This document shows positions 44,763 through 55,103 of a stretch of 64,000 nt of DNA, one piece after another. Each line of letters opens with the position of its first letter. Position 1 is the stretch's first letter. The notes beneath the pieces are model-generated. The model made no database searches, was not told the origin of the DNA, and worked only from the letters and a program-made list of their open reading frames with translations. The stretch comes from Variovorax sp. MHTC-1 (GTDB lineage: Bacteria > Pseudomonadota > Gammaproteobacteria > Burkholderiales > Burkholderiaceae_C): the NCBI RefSeq assembly GCF_003984645.1, contig NZ_RWKI01000001.1, forward strand, positions 1 through 64,000, written 5' to 3'. The translations under genes and the position numbers were made by a program.

Positions 44763-45596
44763 ATGAGCCTCAGGCCCCATGAAGGCAACGCGCGCTTCTG
44801 GCAGATCGCGCTGCTGGTCGTGCTGCTGCTGCTGTGGCACCTGCTGTCGCGCGACCAGCAGTTCGCCTTCTTTCTCGGCGAACCGATCAAGGTCGCGGGC
44901 CGGGTGTGGAGCTGGTTCCTGCCTTTCGCCGTACCGCCGAACCTGCTGTTTCCCGAAGGCCTGCCGGGCAATGCCGACATCTACCGGCACCTGGGCACCA
45001 CGCTGCTCGAGACGGTGCTGGCTTTCGGCATCGGCACGCTGCTCGGCCTGGCGTGCGGGCTCTGGCTGGCGCTGGCGCCGACTGCGAGCCTGATCCTCGA
45101 CCCCTACATCAAGGCCGCCAACTCCATGCCGCGCGTGATCCTGGCGCCGATCTTCGCGCTGTGGTTCGGCCTCGGCATCTGGAGCAAGGTGGCGCTGGCG
45201 GTCACGCTGGTGTTCTTCATCGTGTTCTTCAACGTCTACCAGGGCGTGCGCGAAGTGAGCCCCGTGGTGCTGGCCAATGCGCGCATGCTCGGCGCCAACC
45301 AGCGGCAGCTGTTGCGCACCGTCTACCTGCCGAGTGCGACCAGCTGGGTGTTCTCGAGCCTGCACACCTCGGTGGGGCTGGCTTTCGTCGGCGCGGTGGT
45401 GGGCGAGTATCTGGGTTCGGCGCGCGGCGTGGGCTACCTGATCCTGCAGGCCGAGGGCACCTTCGACGTCAACACGGTCTTCGCCGGCATCGTGGTGCTG
45501 ACGGCCTTTGCGTTGGCGCTCGACGGTATCGTCGGCATCATCGAGAAGCGCCTGATGAAATGGCAGCCGCGCAGCGGCGAGACCGAGAAGCTCTGA
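44763..45596 (+). CDS. ABC transporter permease (SsuC/TauC-like)
   Basis: 277 residues, six helices; EAA loop LGANQRQLLRTVYLPSATSW followed by VFSSLHTSVGLAFVGAVVGE. ATG is adjacent to the ATPase stop. An amino-terminal arm (MSLRPHEGNARFWQIALL) precedes helix one, and a longer periplasmic loop (GEPIKVAGRVWSWFLPFAVP) follows. Convergent with the lytic transglycosylase, three bases apart. Confidence 0.9.
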   Translation: MSLRPHEGNARFWQIALLVVLLLLWHLLSRDQQFAFFLGEPIKVAGRVWSWFLPFAVPPNLLFPEGLPGNADIYRHLGTTLLETVLAFGIGTLLGLACGLWLALAPTASLILDPYIKAANSMPRVILAPIFALWFGLGIWSKVALAVTLVFFIVFFNVYQGVREVSPVVLANARMLGANQRQLLRTVYLPSATSWVFSSLHTSVGLAFVGAVVGEYLGSARGVGYLILQAEGTFDVNTVFAGIVVLTAFALALDGIVGIIEKRLMKWQPRSGETEKL

Positions 45597-45599
45597 CTC

Positions 45600-47186
45600 T
45601 CAGCGCTTCTTCTTCTTAGCAGGCGTGCCGCCGCGCTTCTCGCGCACGACCTTGGACGCCTTCGCTGCGGGCGCGGCCTTGCCGGCACTGGTCTTGACCA
45701 CGCCGCCGCCGCGCTTGCTGGTCACGATCACGGTGCTGGAGCGAGCGCCGCGGCCCACGCGTTGGGCAGCCGCGGCCTTCACCGGCAGGTAGACCACGAC
45801 CCGGACGCCGCGCTGGAAGGCGTGGCTGGTCTTCACGTCGTTCCATTCGGCGACGCTGGCGGCGCTGAGGCGGTAGCGGCGCGCGATGCTCGCGACGCTG
45901 TCGTTGCGGCCGGCCTTCACGAGCGTGCGGCGCGTGACCATCTCGGGCTGGAAGCTCAGGTGGCCGGTGTCGGCGACCGCCGCATCGACGTCTTCCTGCA
46001 CGCGCGCGCCGCGCGGCACGATCAGCGTGGAGCCGGCCTTGATGAGCATGCGCGGCGGCACGCTGTTGATGGCGCGCAGGTCGGACTCGCTCATGCCGGC
46101 GCGCTGGGCGGCGTCGGCCACGGTCATCGTCGAGGGCACGGTCCAGGCGGTCCAGCTTGCGTACTGCCCCTGGGTGTAGGCCTCGAAGTTGCGCTGGAAC
46201 ACGGCGGCGTTGTCCCAGGGCAGCAGGATCTCGGGCGTGCCCGCGGCCAGCAGCACCGGTTTGTGCGCGGACGGATTGAGCGCGCGGAAGTCCTCGATCT
46301 TCACGTCGGCCAGCTTGGCCGCCAGCGCCACATCGAGGTCGCGCTTGAGCGTCACGGTCTGGAAATAGGGGTGATTGGCGATCAGCGGCAGGTCGGCGTT
46401 GAAGCGCTCGGGATTGGCGACGATGTTCTTGACCGCCTGCAGCTTCGGCACGTAGTACCGCGTCTCGGCCGGCATCGAAAGATCGGTGTACCCGGTGGGC
46501 AGGCCGGCGCGCTTGTTCTTGGCGATCGCTCGGCCGACGCTGCCTTCGCCCCAGTTGTAGGCGGCGAGCGCGAGGTGCCAGTCGCCGAACATGCCGTAGA
46601 GCTTCTGCAGGTAGTCGAGCGCCGCGCGGGTGGAGGCGACCACGTCGCGCCGGTCGTCGCGGAAGATGTTCTGCTTGAGATCGAAGTCGGTGCCGGTGGC
46701 GGGCATGAACTGCCACATGCCCGCGGCCTTGGCGCTGGAGATCGCTTGCGGGTTGAACGCGCTTTCGATGTAGGGCAGCAGCGCGAGCTCGGTCGGCATG
46801 TCGCGGCGCTCCAGCTCTTCGACGATGTGGAAGATGTAGCGGCTCGAGCGCTCGGTCATGCGCTGCATGTAGTCGGGCCGGCTCGCATACCACTGCTCGC
46901 GGTCGGTGACGAGATCGCTTTGCAGGTTCGGCATCTTGAAGCCGCGGCGGATGCGTTCCCACATGTCGGCCGGCGGCGCGAGCGTGACGACGGAACGCGA
47001 TCTGGTGTCGCTCGAGGTGATGGGCGTGAGCGGTCCGCCGGGATAGACCGGCGCCGCTGCAGCGGTGCTGGAAGCGGTGGGTGAGGTCGTGGGAGCGGAA
47101 GAGGGGGGACTCGTGCCGGTGGTGGTGCTCGCGCAGCCTGCAAGGAACAGGGAGCCTGCGAGGCAGGCAGCAACGATAAATTTCAT
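45600..47186 (-). CDS. mltD: membrane-bound lytic murein transglycosylase with LysM domains (MltD-type)
   Basis: 528 residues. Lipoprotein signal with LAGC lipobox (Cys 18). An SLT catalytic domain (ALLPYIESAFNPQAIS with the catalytic Glu; AAGMWQFMPATG; AAYNWGEGSVGRAI) cleaves peptidoglycan to 1,6-anhydromuropeptides. At least two LysM-like repeats follow (TMTVADAAQRAGMSESDLRA; ASIARRYRLSAASVAEWND), then a basic Ala/Lys tail ending AKKKKR. The ATG at 47186 overlaps the gloB stop (ATGA); a frame ATG 18 bases upstream lies inside gloB. Confidence 0.92.
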   Translation of the reverse strand: MKFIVAACLAGSLFLAGCASTTTGTSPPSSAPTTSPTASSTAAAAPVYPGGPLTPITSSDTRSRSVVTLAPPADMWERIRRGFKMPNLQSDLVTDREQWYASRPDYMQRMTERSSRYIFHIVEELERRDMPTELALLPYIESAFNPQAISSAKAAGMWQFMPATGTDFDLKQNIFRDDRRDVVASTRAALDYLQKLYGMFGDWHLALAAYNWGEGSVGRAIAKNKRAGLPTGYTDLSMPAETRYYVPKLQAVKNIVANPERFNADLPLIANHPYFQTVTLKRDLDVALAAKLADVKIEDFRALNPSAHKPVLLAAGTPEILLPWDNAAVFQRNFEAYTQGQYASWTAWTVPSTMTVADAAQRAGMSESDLRAINSVPPRMLIKAGSTLIVPRGARVQEDVDAAVADTGHLSFQPEMVTRRTLVKAGRNDSVASIARRYRLSAASVAEWNDVKTSHAFQRGVRVVVYLPVKAAAAQRVGRGARSSTVIVTSKRGGGVVKTSAGKAAPAAKASKVVREKRGGTPAKKKKR

Positions 47187-47980
47187 CGGAAGTCGTTTTT
47201 CCATTGGCGCAGTGCGGCGAACACTTCGGCTTCCGCGGCTTGCGCGGAGAGGCCGGCGTGCGCGTGGACCGCTCGGAGGACAGTGGCTTCGCGGCTGCGA
47301 AGAAAGGGATTGATACTGCGCTCGATGGCTAGCTGCGAGGGCAGCGTAGGTTCACCGCGCGCGCGCAATGCTTCGCAATGCGCGGTGTACTGAGTCAGAT
47401 CGGCGTTGCCGGGTTCCACGGTCTGCGCGAATCGAAGGTTGGCAAGTGTGTATTCGTGGCCGCAGCACACGCGGGTATCGCCGGGCAGCGCGGCCAACGC
47501 GTCGAGCGAGGCCAGCATCTGCGCGGGCGTGCCCTCGAACAGGCGTCCGCAGCCGGCGGAGAACAGCGTATCGCCACAGAAGAGCAGCGGCGCGAATTCG
47601 CCGGCCGCGGCGTTGCGCGCATCGGCCGGCAGGAAGAAAGCGATGTGGCCCGCGGTATGGCCCGGGATGTCGATGACCTCGAAGCGCAGGCCCAGCACTT
47701 CGGCGTGGTCGCCCTGCGCGAGCCGCGTGAAGGGCGCCGGAACCGACTCGCGCGCCGGACCGAAGACCTGTGCGCCGGTGGCGGCGTGCAGCGCAGCGAC
47801 GCCGCCTGTGTGATCGGGGTGGTGGTGCGTGACTAGAATCGCGGCCAGCTGCAGATTGCCGCGTTCCAGTGCTTCGAACACCGGCGCGGCCTCCCCCGGG
47901 TCCACCACGATCGCGTTGCGACCGTTCTGCAGCATCCAGATGTAGTTGTCGGCAAAGGCGGGCAGCGGAACGAGGGTCAT
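47183..47980 (-). CDS. gloB: hydroxyacylglutathione hydrolase (glyoxalase II)
   Basis: 265 residues. Metallo-beta-lactamase fold with THHHPDHTGG at residues 51-60, further metal ligands in DIPGHTAGHIAFF, LFCGDTLFSAGCGRLFEG and VCCGHEY. Hydrolyses S-lactoylglutathione to lactate and glutathione in methylglyoxal detoxification. Divergent from the methyltransferase with overlapping start codons (47978-47981). Its stop overlaps the transglycosylase start. Confidence 0.95.
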   Translation of the reverse strand: MTLVPLPAFADNYIWMLQNGRNAIVVDPGEAAPVFEALERGNLQLAAILVTHHHPDHTGGVAALHAATGAQVFGPARESVPAPFTRLAQGDHAEVLGLRFEVIDIPGHTAGHIAFFLPADARNAAAGEFAPLLFCGDTLFSAGCGRLFEGTPAQMLASLDALAALPGDTRVCCGHEYTLANLRFAQTVEPGNADLTQYTAHCEALRARGEPTLPSQLAIERSINPFLRSREATVLRAVHAHAGLSAQAAEAEVFAALRQWKNDFR

Positions 47981-48767
47981 GAGCGGTCAAATTATAGGTT
48001 TGCATGATTGGTTCGATACCCCCCCCGGCCGCTATCTGCTGGCCTGGGAGCAGGCCCAGTTCGACCTGGCGGTGGCCGATGTCTTCGGATATCACGCGCT
48101 GCAGCTGGGGTTGGCCGAGGTCGACGGGCTGCGCACCAACCGCATGCCGCATCGCTGGCAGGCGTTGGACGATCCCTCGCTGGCGGCGAAGAGCGCGCTG
48201 GTCACCGACTTCACGGCGCTGCCCTTTTCGGCCAACAGCCTCGACCTGGTCCTGCTGCCGCATGCGCTCGAACTCAGCAACGACCCCCATGCGACGCTGC
48301 GCGAGGTCGAGCGCGTGCTGGTGCCGGAAGGCCGCGTCGTCATCTGCGGTCTCAATCCGGCCAGCCTCTGGGGAATGCGGCAGCGCCGCGCACATCTTTA
48401 CCGGCGACTGGGCTTCGGCGAGCTGTTCCTGCCCGAGTCCGGCGACTTCATCGGCTACCGGCGCATGCGCGACTGGCTGCGCTTGCTGAGCTTCGAAGTC
48501 GAGTCGGGGAATTTCGGCATCTACCGGCCGGCGGTGCGCAGCGAGGCCTGGCTGGAGCGCTGCCGCTGGTTCGATACCGCCGGCGAGCGTTGGTGGCCGA
48601 TCTTCGGCGCGGTCTATTTTCTGGTCGCGGTCAAGCGGGTGCGCGGCATGCGGCTCTTGAGCGCCGAATGGCGGCGCGCGGCCCAGCGCGCGAGCGCGCC
48701 GGTGCCGATCGCGGGCAAGGTGCACCGCGATGCGGTCACCGATCACAACGAGGAAGTCTTTTTTTGA
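47979..48767 (+). CDS. class I SAM-dependent methyltransferase
   Basis: 262 residues from ATG 47979. The glycine-rich SAM loop is not in standard form, but the post-I region [20 protein letters not shown] and the acidic/[20 protein letters not shown] segment are typical Methyltransf_11. N-terminus [20 protein letters not shown] is conserved in a betaproteobacterial family next to gloB/rnhA. Substrate unknown. TTG 48000 is an alternative start, because 47979 overlaps the divergent gloB start. Confidence 0.85.
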   Translation: MSGQIIGLHDWFDTPPGRYLLAWEQAQFDLAVADVFGYHALQLGLAEVDGLRTNRMPHRWQALDDPSLAAKSALVTDFTALPFSANSLDLVLLPHALELSNDPHATLREVERVLVPEGRVVICGLNPASLWGMRQRRAHLYRRLGFGELFLPESGDFIGYRRMRDWLRLLSFEVESGNFGIYRPAVRSEAWLERCRWFDTAGERWWPIFGAVYFLVAVKRVRGMRLLSAEWRRAAQRASAPVPIAGKVHRDAVTDHNEEVFF

Positions 48768-49213
48768 ACGAAGTACAGATCTACACCGACGGCGCCTGCA
48801 AGGGCAATCCTGGCCCGGGCGGCTGGGGTGCATGGCTGAAGTCGGGTGCCACCGAGAAGGAACTCTTCGGCGGCGAGCTCAACACCACCAACAACCGCAT
48901 GGAACTTCAGGCCGTGATCGAAGGCCTGCGCGCGCTCAAGCGCCCCTGCAAGGTCGTGCTCTACCTCGACAGCCAGTACGTGCGCATGGGCATCACCGAA
49001 TGGATCCGCGGCTGGAAGGCGAAGGGCTGGCGCACTTCGACCAAGCAGCCGGTGAAGAACGTCGAACTCTGGCAGGAGCTCGACAAGCTGGTAGCGGAGG
49101 GAGGCCACCAGATCGAGTGGCGCTGGGTCAAGGGGCACTCGGGCGATGTCGGCAACGAACGTGCGGACATGCTGGCGAACAAGGGCGTGGAGCGGGCGCT
49201 CGGGCGGCTTTAG
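48764..49213 (+). CDS. rnhA: ribonuclease HI
   Basis: 149 residues. Cleaves RNA in RNA-DNA hybrids. DEDD metal site: D9 ([16 protein letters not shown]), E47 (NNRMELQAV), D69 (YLDSQYV) and D135 ([11 protein letters not shown]), with H125 in KGHSGDVG. The start is TTG 48764, overlapping the methyltransferase stop as TTGA; no ATG gives the proper N-terminus. Ends four bases into the convergent cNMP gene. Confidence 0.95.
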   Translation: MNEVQIYTDGACKGNPGPGGWGAWLKSGATEKELFGGELNTTNNRMELQAVIEGLRALKRPCKVVLYLDSQYVRMGITEWIRGWKAKGWRTSTKQPVKNVELWQELDKLVAEGGHQIEWRWVKGHSGDVGNERADMLANKGVERALGRL

Positions 49214-49722
49214 CGAAGAGGACCCGGCAGCGTGTGGAGGTGCTCGGGCGCATCCAGCGGCTCCCCCATCCGTGCCCGGAACAGGATCTCGTCGGTCGCA
49301 CGCAAGCGGCGGCTGATCTCGCGACCGATGTTCATTTGGATCAACGCGAACTGCTCGGCGTCGTGCTCGAACAGGCGCAGCAGGTTGTCTGGCGTGATGC
49401 GGATGGCGCTGCAGTCCTCGTCGGCGCGCACCGAGGCGCTGCGCGGGAACAGATCGAGCAGCGCCATCTCGCCGAAGCAGTCGCCCTGGCCGAGGCGGCG
49501 CAGCAGCAGCTGACGGCCCCGCCAGCTTTTCGATATCGTCACACGGCCGCTTTCGAGCACGTACATGCCGTCGGCCATATCGCCTTCGCGGCAAAAGAAG
49601 TCGCCGCCCGCGACCCGCACCACCGGCGCCGGCTCCAGCAGGAATTCGATGGCCTCTGCGGCGATGGCGCCGAAGATCGGCATCTGCTGCATCAATTCGA
49701 TTCGCGCTGCGAGCATGCGCAT
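49210..49722 (-). CDS. cyclic-nucleotide-binding-domain protein without DNA-binding domain
   Basis: 170 residues, one cNMP-binding cupin ([40 protein letters not shown], the phosphate-binding cassette) between short helical segments. No helix-turn-helix follows, so it is not a Crp/Fnr activator. [16 protein letters not shown] has the GExAL and R/S residues needed for nucleotide contact. Likely a stand-alone sensor or partner subunit. Adjacent to moeA, same strand, 12 bases away. Confidence 0.85.
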   Translation of the reverse strand: MRMLAARIELMQQMPIFGAIAAEAIEFLLEPAPVVRVAGGDFFCREGDMADGMYVLESGRVTISKSWRGRQLLLRRLGQGDCFGEMALLDLFPRSASVRADEDCSAIRITPDNLLRLFEHDAEQFALIQMNIGREISRRLRATDEILFRARMGEPLDAPEHLHTLPGPLR

Positions 49723-49734
49723 CTCCGGTTGGGC

Positions 49735-51048
49735 CTAGACGACCCCGTCGAACATCATCACGTCGACCGCGTCACCCGCGGCCACGCTGCCCTGCTCGTG
49801 GTGCAGCACCACGAGGCCGTTGGCCTCGACCATCGAGCTGAGCACGCCGGAGCCCTGGTTGCCGGCGATGCGGACCTCGGGCAGCGATCCCGGCACCGCC
49901 TCTACCCGGCCGCGCTGGTACTCGGTGCGCCCCGGCTTCTTGCGGATCGCGGCCACGCTCCTGGCGCGCAGCATGGGCGGCGGCGCGCAGCCGGCGGCGT
50001 GGCAGCCCATCATTCGAAGCAGAGCCGGGCGCACGAAGGCGAGAAAGGTGACCATCACGGCCACTGGATTGCCCGGCAGGCCGAACAGCACGGCCGTGCC
50101 CTCGGCTTCGCTTTGCTTGGGGATGAGTCCGACCGCCATCGGACGGCCGGGCCGCATCGCGACGCGCCAGAAGGCCATGTCGCCCTGCTGCTGCATCACG
50201 GCGCGCGTGTGATCGGCTTCGCCGACGCTGACGCCGCCGCTGGTGATGATCGCGTCGGCCTCGCGGGCGGCGCGGCGCAGCGTGTCGGCCAGTGCCGCGG
50301 GATCGTCGCGCACAAGGCCCAGGTCGATCACTTCGCAGCCGAGCCGCGTGAGCAGGCCGAACACGGTGTAGCGGTTGCTGTCGTAGACCGCGCCTTCACG
50401 CGGCAGCTCGCCGAGGCTGAGGATTTCGTCGCCGGTGGAGAAGTAGGCGACGCGCAGGCGCCGCAGTACCGGCACCATCGGCAATCCGAGGCTCGCGACC
50501 ATGCCCAGCGCAGCGGGCGAGAGGCGCTCGCCGCGTTGCAGTGCGGCCTTGCCCTGCATCAGGTCCTCGCCGGCCAGGCGGCGGTTGTCGCCGCGGCGCA
50601 GCACCTTGGCCGGGAAGCGGACCTGCTCGCCTTCGACAAAACAGAATTCCTGCGGTATCACGGTGTCGAGGCCGGCGGGCATCATGGCGCCGGTCATGAT
50701 CTTGACGGCGTCGCCCGCGCCGAGCGTGCCGCGCCAGGCGGCGCCGGCCAGCGCCGTGCCCACCACGTGCAGGCTCACCGAGGCATCGCTCGAGGGGTCG
50801 GCGGGAAGCAGCGCGCCGTCGAAGGCGAAGCCGTCCATCGCCGAGTTGTCGTGCGGCGGCACGCTGACGGGCGAGATGATGTCCTCGGCCAGCACCCGGC
50901 CAAGCGCGTCGCGCAGTGCGATGCGCTCGCTTTGCGTGACGACGGCTGGTCCGGCGAGACGCGCCAGGAAGGCCTGCACGGCGTCGACGCCCAGGGCCTT
51001 GGGGTCGTAGCCGGCCAGGGCGGCGGCGATCTCGGCGATGCGGCTCAT
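49735..51048 (-). CDS. moeA: molybdopterin molybdenumtransferase
   Basis: 437 residues. Inserts molybdate into adenylylated molybdopterin. Motifs: [79 protein letters not shown], and the C-terminal domain IV. ATG 51048 overlaps the mobA stop (ATGA). Third gene of moaA-mobA-moeA. Confidence 0.96.
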   Translation of the reverse strand: MSRIAEIAAALAGYDPKALGVDAVQAFLARLAGPAVVTQSERIALRDALGRVLAEDIISPVSVPPHDNSAMDGFAFDGALLPADPSSDASVSLHVVGTALAGAAWRGTLGAGDAVKIMTGAMMPAGLDTVIPQEFCFVEGEQVRFPAKVLRRGDNRRLAGEDLMQGKAALQRGERLSPAALGMVASLGLPMVPVLRRLRVAYFSTGDEILSLGELPREGAVYDSNRYTVFGLLTRLGCEVIDLGLVRDDPAALADTLRRAAREADAIITSGGVSVGEADHTRAVMQQQGDMAFWRVAMRPGRPMAVGLIPKQSEAEGTAVLFGLPGNPVAVMVTFLAFVRPALLRMMGCHAAGCAPPPMLRARSVAAIRKKPGRTEYQRGRVEAVPGSLPEVRIAGNQGSGVLSSMVEANGLVVLHHEQGSVAAGDAVDVMMFDGVV

Positions 51049-51689
51049 CGTCTTTCGAGCGCGTGCAGCTCGGTCAGGGTGTTGGCGTTGAAGAACGCAT
51101 CGGGCGCGTCGCCGGGCCGGTCGAAGGGCACCAGCACCGTGCGGTGCTGCGCGGTCCACTTGTCAATCTTGCGGCCGCCGTCCTGGGTGAAGCGGACCAG
51201 GCTTTCGAGCAGCGTGGCGCGCAGCAGGCAGAACACGGGCTGCGGACGCAGCGCCGAAGCACCATCGGCCTCGGCCGCGAGTTCAGGCGCGCTCACCATG
51301 GCGATCTCGGCATCGTCTGCCAGCAAGGCCTCGCCCAGGCGGCTTGCCAGGTCGAGCGGGAACAGCGGCGTGTCGCAGGGCACGGTGAGCAGGTAGGGCG
51401 TTTCGCAGCGCTCCAACCCGGTCAGGAAACCGGCCAGCGGCCCGGCGTAGTCCGCCAGGCCGTCGGGCCAGACCGGTGCGCCGAAGGATTCGTAGGCCGA
51501 CAGGTTGCGGTTGGCATTGACCATCAGCTCGCCGACCTGCATGCCGAGACGCATCAGCGCATGCATCGCGAGCGGCGTGCCGTTGAAGCTCTGCAGGCCC
51601 TTGTCGATGCCGCCCATGCGGGAGCCGCGCCCGCCGGCGAGCACGAGGCCGGTGATCTCGCTGGCCGCGATGGAAGTAGGAGTGCTCAT
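51045..51689 (-). CDS. mobA: molybdenum cofactor guanylyltransferase
   Basis: 214 residues. Attaches GMP to molybdopterin for MGD enzymes. GTP site [19 protein letters not shown] and metal-binding [22 protein letters not shown] at the C-terminus. Overlaps moaA stop at its start and moeA start at its end, both as ATGA, giving a tightly coupled operon. Confidence 0.95.
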   Translation of the reverse strand: MSTPTSIAASEITGLVLAGGRGSRMGGIDKGLQSFNGTPLAMHALMRLGMQVGELMVNANRNLSAYESFGAPVWPDGLADYAGPLAGFLTGLERCETPYLLTVPCDTPLFPLDLASRLGEALLADDAEIAMVSAPELAAEADGASALRPQPVFCLLRATLLESLVRFTQDGGRKIDKWTAQHRTVLVPFDRPGDAPDAFFNANTLTELHALERR

Positions 51690-52801
51690 CCGCCGATGTA
51701 GCTCATCTCGACGCGGCGCGGCGCGGCCGCATCCATGTCGGGGCCGCGCAATGCACGCAGTTCGGAATAGCGGTCGCTGCGCCCCTGCCAGATGTGGCCG
51801 ATGGCGGAGGTGATCTGCGCATCGTCGGCATCGCCGCGCAGGAGCGGGCGCAGATCGTGCCCGCTGCTGGCGAACAGGCACAGGTAGAGCTTGCCTTCTG
51901 TCGACAGGCGCGCGCGGCTGCAGTCGTGGCAGAAGGCCTGCGTCACGCTGCTGATGACGCCGATCTCGCCGCCGCCGTCGCGGTAGGCCCAGCGCTGCGC
52001 GGTTTCGCCCGGCGCGCTGGCTTCGAGCGGCGCGAGCGGGAATTCTTCGGCGATGCGCGCCACCACCTCGGCCGAGGGCAGCACCTCGTCCATGCGCCAG
52101 CCGTTGGTGGCGCCGACATCCATGTATTCGATGAAGCGCAGCACCACGCCGGTGCCGCGGAAGCGGCGCGCCATCGGCAGGATCTCCTGCTCGTTGGTGC
52201 CGCGCTTGACCACCATGTTGACCTTGATCGGGCCGAGGCCGGCGGCGTGGGCCGCATCGATGCCTGCGAGAACCTGGGCCACCGGAAAGTCGACGTCGTT
52301 CATGCTGCGAAACACCGCGTCGTCGAGGCCGTCGAGGCTCACGGTCACGCGATTGAGGCCGGCGGCTTTCAGCGCTTCGGCCTTGCGCGCCAGCAGCGAA
52401 CCGTTGGTGGTCAGCGTGAGGTCCAGCGGCGCGCCCTGCGGGGTGCGAATGGCGGCCAGTTGCTCGACGAGCACCTCCAGGTTCTTGCGCAGCAGCGGCT
52501 CGCCGCCGGTAAGCCGGATCTTGTGCACGCCATGCGTTGCAAAGATGCGCGCCAGCCGCGTGATCTCCTCGAAGCTCAAGAGGGCGCTGTGGGGCAGGTA
52601 CTGGTAGTCCTTGTCGAATACTTCCTTCGGCATGCAATAGCTGCAGCGGAAGTTGCAGCGGTCGGTGACGCTGATGCGCAGGTCGGTGAGCGGACGCGAA
52701 AGCCGGTCGAGCAGCACGCCGGTGGCCGGCACGGCGCGCTCCGGTGCCGCCACGCGGCGGGCGCGGCCGATCTCGGAAACGGGGACGACATGCTTCTTCA
52801 T
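51686..52801 (-). CDS. moaA: GTP 3',8-cyclase MoaA
   Basis: 371 residues. Radical-SAM enzyme for the first step of molybdopterin synthesis. N-terminal cluster CxxxCxxC at C49, C53, C56 ([15 protein letters not shown]); C-terminal cluster [18 protein letters not shown]; ends in YIGG, matching the conserved terminal Gly-Gly. The N-terminal ~30 residues before [13 protein letters not shown] are extra. First gene of the operon; ATG 52801 follows a weak AGGGCAATTT-type leader on the other strand. Confidence 0.95.
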   Translation of the reverse strand: MKKHVVPVSEIGRARRVAAPERAVPATGVLLDRLSRPLTDLRISVTDRCNFRCSYCMPKEVFDKDYQYLPHSALLSFEEITRLARIFATHGVHKIRLTGGEPLLRKNLEVLVEQLAAIRTPQGAPLDLTLTTNGSLLARKAEALKAAGLNRVTVSLDGLDDAVFRSMNDVDFPVAQVLAGIDAAHAAGLGPIKVNMVVKRGTNEQEILPMARRFRGTGVVLRFIEYMDVGATNGWRMDEVLPSAEVVARIAEEFPLAPLEASAPGETAQRWAYRDGGGEIGVISSVTQAFCHDCSRARLSTEGKLYLCLFASSGHDLRPLLRGDADDAQITSAIGHIWQGRSDRYSELRALRGPDMDAAAPRRVEMSYIGG

Positions 52802-52848
52802 GGGGAAGGGCAATTTAACGCATAGGCCGGCCGGTTGCCGTTCCAGGG

Positions 52849-54135
52849 CTACTTGACCACGGCGGCGTAGATCATGTTGCGCAGCAGGCTGCGGTAGTGC
52901 ACGCGGTGCTTGGGCGACTGCAGCATGAGCACCACGAACATCTGGTTCTCGGGGTCCACCCACATGTAGGTGCCGCCGGCGCCGCCCCAGTTGAACTCGC
53001 CGGCGGCAGCCGGGTAGGGCGCTTCGCCGTCGCTGCGGCGCACCGCAAAGCCCAGGCCGAAGCCGTAGCCGGGGCCCGGCAGGTAGAGCGGCCCGGGCGC
53101 GATGCCGGCGCCGCCGTTGGCGTGGTCAGACACCATGAAGCCCAGCGTGCGTGAGCCGAGGTAGCGCTTGCCGTCGAGCGTGCCGCCGTTCAGCAGCATC
53201 TGTAGGAAGCGCGCGTAGTCGGCGGCGGTCGACACCATGCCGCCGCCGCCCGATTCGGCTTTCTGCACGATGCGCGGGTCGCTGAACTCGGCGCCGACGC
53301 CGAAGCTGCGGTCGTTCGCCAGCGGCTCGGCGATGCGCTGCTGGCGCTGTGCATCGCTCACGTAAAAGCTGGTGTCCTTCATGCCGAGCGGGTCGAGCAG
53401 GCGCGCTTTCTCGAACTGGTAGAGCGACTGGCCCGACACCACCTCGACCACGCGGCCGAGGATGTCGGTCGAGTAGCTGTAGTCCCAGGTGGTGCCGGGC
53501 TGGTAGGCCAGCGGCAGCTTGGCCAGGCGTTGCGAGAACTCGGCGTTGCTCGGATCGCCGGCATGCAGGTTGGCTGCGTTGTAGGCCTCCTTCACCAGCC
53601 CCGTGCCGAAGAAGCCGTAGGTGAGGCCCGAGGTGTGACGCATCAGGTCGTGCACCCTGATCGGCCGGCGTGCCGGCACGGTATCGAGCACCGGCTTGCT
53701 GTCGCTGCCCGGCTTCTCGACGCCGACCGTCATGTTGGCGTACTCGGGCAGGTACATCGAGACCGGGTCGTCCAGCTTCATGCGCCCGTCTTCGATCAGC
53801 ATCATCGCTGCGACCGTGGTGATGGGCTTGCTCATCGAGTAGATGCGGAAGATGCCGTCGCGCGGCATCGGCGTGCCGGTGGCCGGGTCGAGGCGGCCGA
53901 CGGCCTCGAACCAGGCAACCTTGCCGCCGCGTGCCACGAGGAGCACGGCGCCGGGGATCTTGCCGGCGGTCACATCGGCCTTCAGCACGTCGGTGATCAT
54001 CTGCAGCCGCTCGGTGGACAGCCCGACGCGCTCGGGCGTGGTGGTCGGCAGCGACTGCGCGGCGGCCAGCAGCGGCCCCGCGAAGAAGAGGCCGGCCGCG
54101 ATGTGGCACAGGTATCGCCTGAATGGCTTCGTCAT
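52849..54135 (-). CDS. serine hydrolase, class C beta-lactamase/D-alanyl-D-alanine carboxypeptidase family
   Basis: 428 residues with a Sec signal ([19 protein letters not shown]). Active-site SxxK is S100-K103 ([15 protein letters not shown]), the YxN-equivalent is in [19 protein letters not shown], and the third region [14 protein letters not shown]. Family includes esterases such as EstB and peptidases; the true substrate is not evident, and resistance should not be assumed. GGAGACAAG precedes the ATG. The next same-strand gene upstream is an SDR. Confidence 0.88.
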   Translation of the reverse strand: MTKPFRRYLCHIAAGLFFAGPLLAAAQSLPTTTPERVGLSTERLQMITDVLKADVTAGKIPGAVLLVARGGKVAWFEAVGRLDPATGTPMPRDGIFRIYSMSKPITTVAAMMLIEDGRMKLDDPVSMYLPEYANMTVGVEKPGSDSKPVLDTVPARRPIRVHDLMRHTSGLTYGFFGTGLVKEAYNAANLHAGDPSNAEFSQRLAKLPLAYQPGTTWDYSYSTDILGRVVEVVSGQSLYQFEKARLLDPLGMKDTSFYVSDAQRQQRIAEPLANDRSFGVGAEFSDPRIVQKAESGGGGMVSTAADYARFLQMLLNGGTLDGKRYLGSRTLGFMVSDHANGGAGIAPGPLYLPGPGYGFGLGFAVRRSDGEAPYPAAAGEFNWGGAGGTYMWVDPENQMFVVLMLQSPKHRVHYRSLLRNMIYAAVVK

Positions 54136-54207
54136 TCTTGTCTCCTCGTTGTGGATGGGATTCGTTCGTGCGGTCTGCGCCGCCTTCGCCTCCCCGGCAC
54201 CGCAGCC

Positions 54208-54969
54208 CTACACGCAGCGCGCGCCGTCGACCTCGATACAGACGCCGCTGATGAAGGACGCCTCGTCGCTGGCCAGGTAGAGCGCCGCATTGGCCACGTC
54301 GAGCGCGGTCGAGAAGCGGCCGAGCGGGATGGTGGCGCGGAATTTCGCCTTGCGCTCTTCGGTGATCGGCCCGCCGGCGAACTCGGCGGCCAGGCCGGTG
54401 TCGGGATTGAACACCGGGTTGATGCAATTCACGCGAATGTTGTCGGGGCCGAATTCGGCGGCGAGCGACTTGCTGGTGGTGATGACCGCGCCCTTCGAGC
54501 CGTTGTACCAGGTGAGGCCCGGGCGCGGACGCACGCCGGCGGTGGAGGCGATGTTGATGAAGGAACCGCCGCCATTGGCGCGGAATGCCGGCACGGCGTG
54601 CACGGTCGACAGGTAGATGCTCTTCACGTTGACCGCGTAGCAGCGGTCGAACTCGTCCTCGCTCACTTCGAGCGCCGGACGGTTGCGGTGCGTCCAGCCG
54701 GCGTTGTTGACCATCACGTCGAGCTTGCCGTGGCGCTGGACCGCGGCCTCGACCAGCGCCTTGACTTCGGCCGATCGGGTGACGTCGGCGGCGAAGAAGG
54801 AGGCCCGGCCGCCGGCGCGCAGGATGGCTTCGACCACTTGTTCGCCGAGCGCGACGTTGATGTCGTTGACGATGACCTGCGCGCCCTCGGCCGCCAGCCG
54901 CCTTGCGATGCCTTCGCCGATGCCGCCGCCGGCGCCGGTCACGATGATGGATTTGTCCTTGACGCGCAT
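54208..54969 (-). CDS. short-chain dehydrogenase/reductase
   Basis: 253 residues. Cofactor loop VTGAGGGIGEGIARRL, NNAG (VMVNNAGWTHRNRPA), catalytic Ser in FINIASTAGVRP and YxxxK as YNGSKGAV. Ending SGVCIEVDGARCV is a standard SDR C-terminus. ATG 54969 has GGAGA upstream. D-substituted cofactor loop end (VNDIN) suggests NAD(H). Substrate unknown; linked by strand to the serine hydrolase, 72 bases apart. Confidence 0.92.
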   Translation of the reverse strand: MRVKDKSIIVTGAGGGIGEGIARRLAAEGAQVIVNDINVALGEQVVEAILRAGGRASFFAADVTRSAEVKALVEAAVQRHGKLDVMVNNAGWTHRNRPALEVSEDEFDRCYAVNVKSIYLSTVHAVPAFRANGGGSFINIASTAGVRPRPGLTWYNGSKGAVITTSKSLAAEFGPDNIRVNCINPVFNPDTGLAAEFAGGPITEERKAKFRATIPLGRFSTALDVANAALYLASDEASFISGVCIEVDGARCV

Positions 54970-55077
54970 TCGTTGTCTCCGGGTTTGTCTATGAGGAACG
55001 CGCAAGTGTAGGCAGCTCTTCTCCTCGCTCGCCGCCGGTGCCCTATCGCCGGGATTGAAATTGCTGAAGCACGGATC

Positions 55078-55098
55078 AAATGAGAATTCCTATCATTT
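55078..55098 (+). promoter_or_regulatory. Fur-like palindrome upstream of ZIP transporter
   Basis: AAATGA-GAATTCCTA-TCATTT: six-base perfect inverted arms with the ATGAGAAT core seen in Fur boxes. It ends five bases before the ZIP ATG and includes TATCAT, a possible -10, so a bound repressor would block transcription start. Site by eye. Confidence 0.55.
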
Positions 55099-55103
55099 GA
55101 GCC

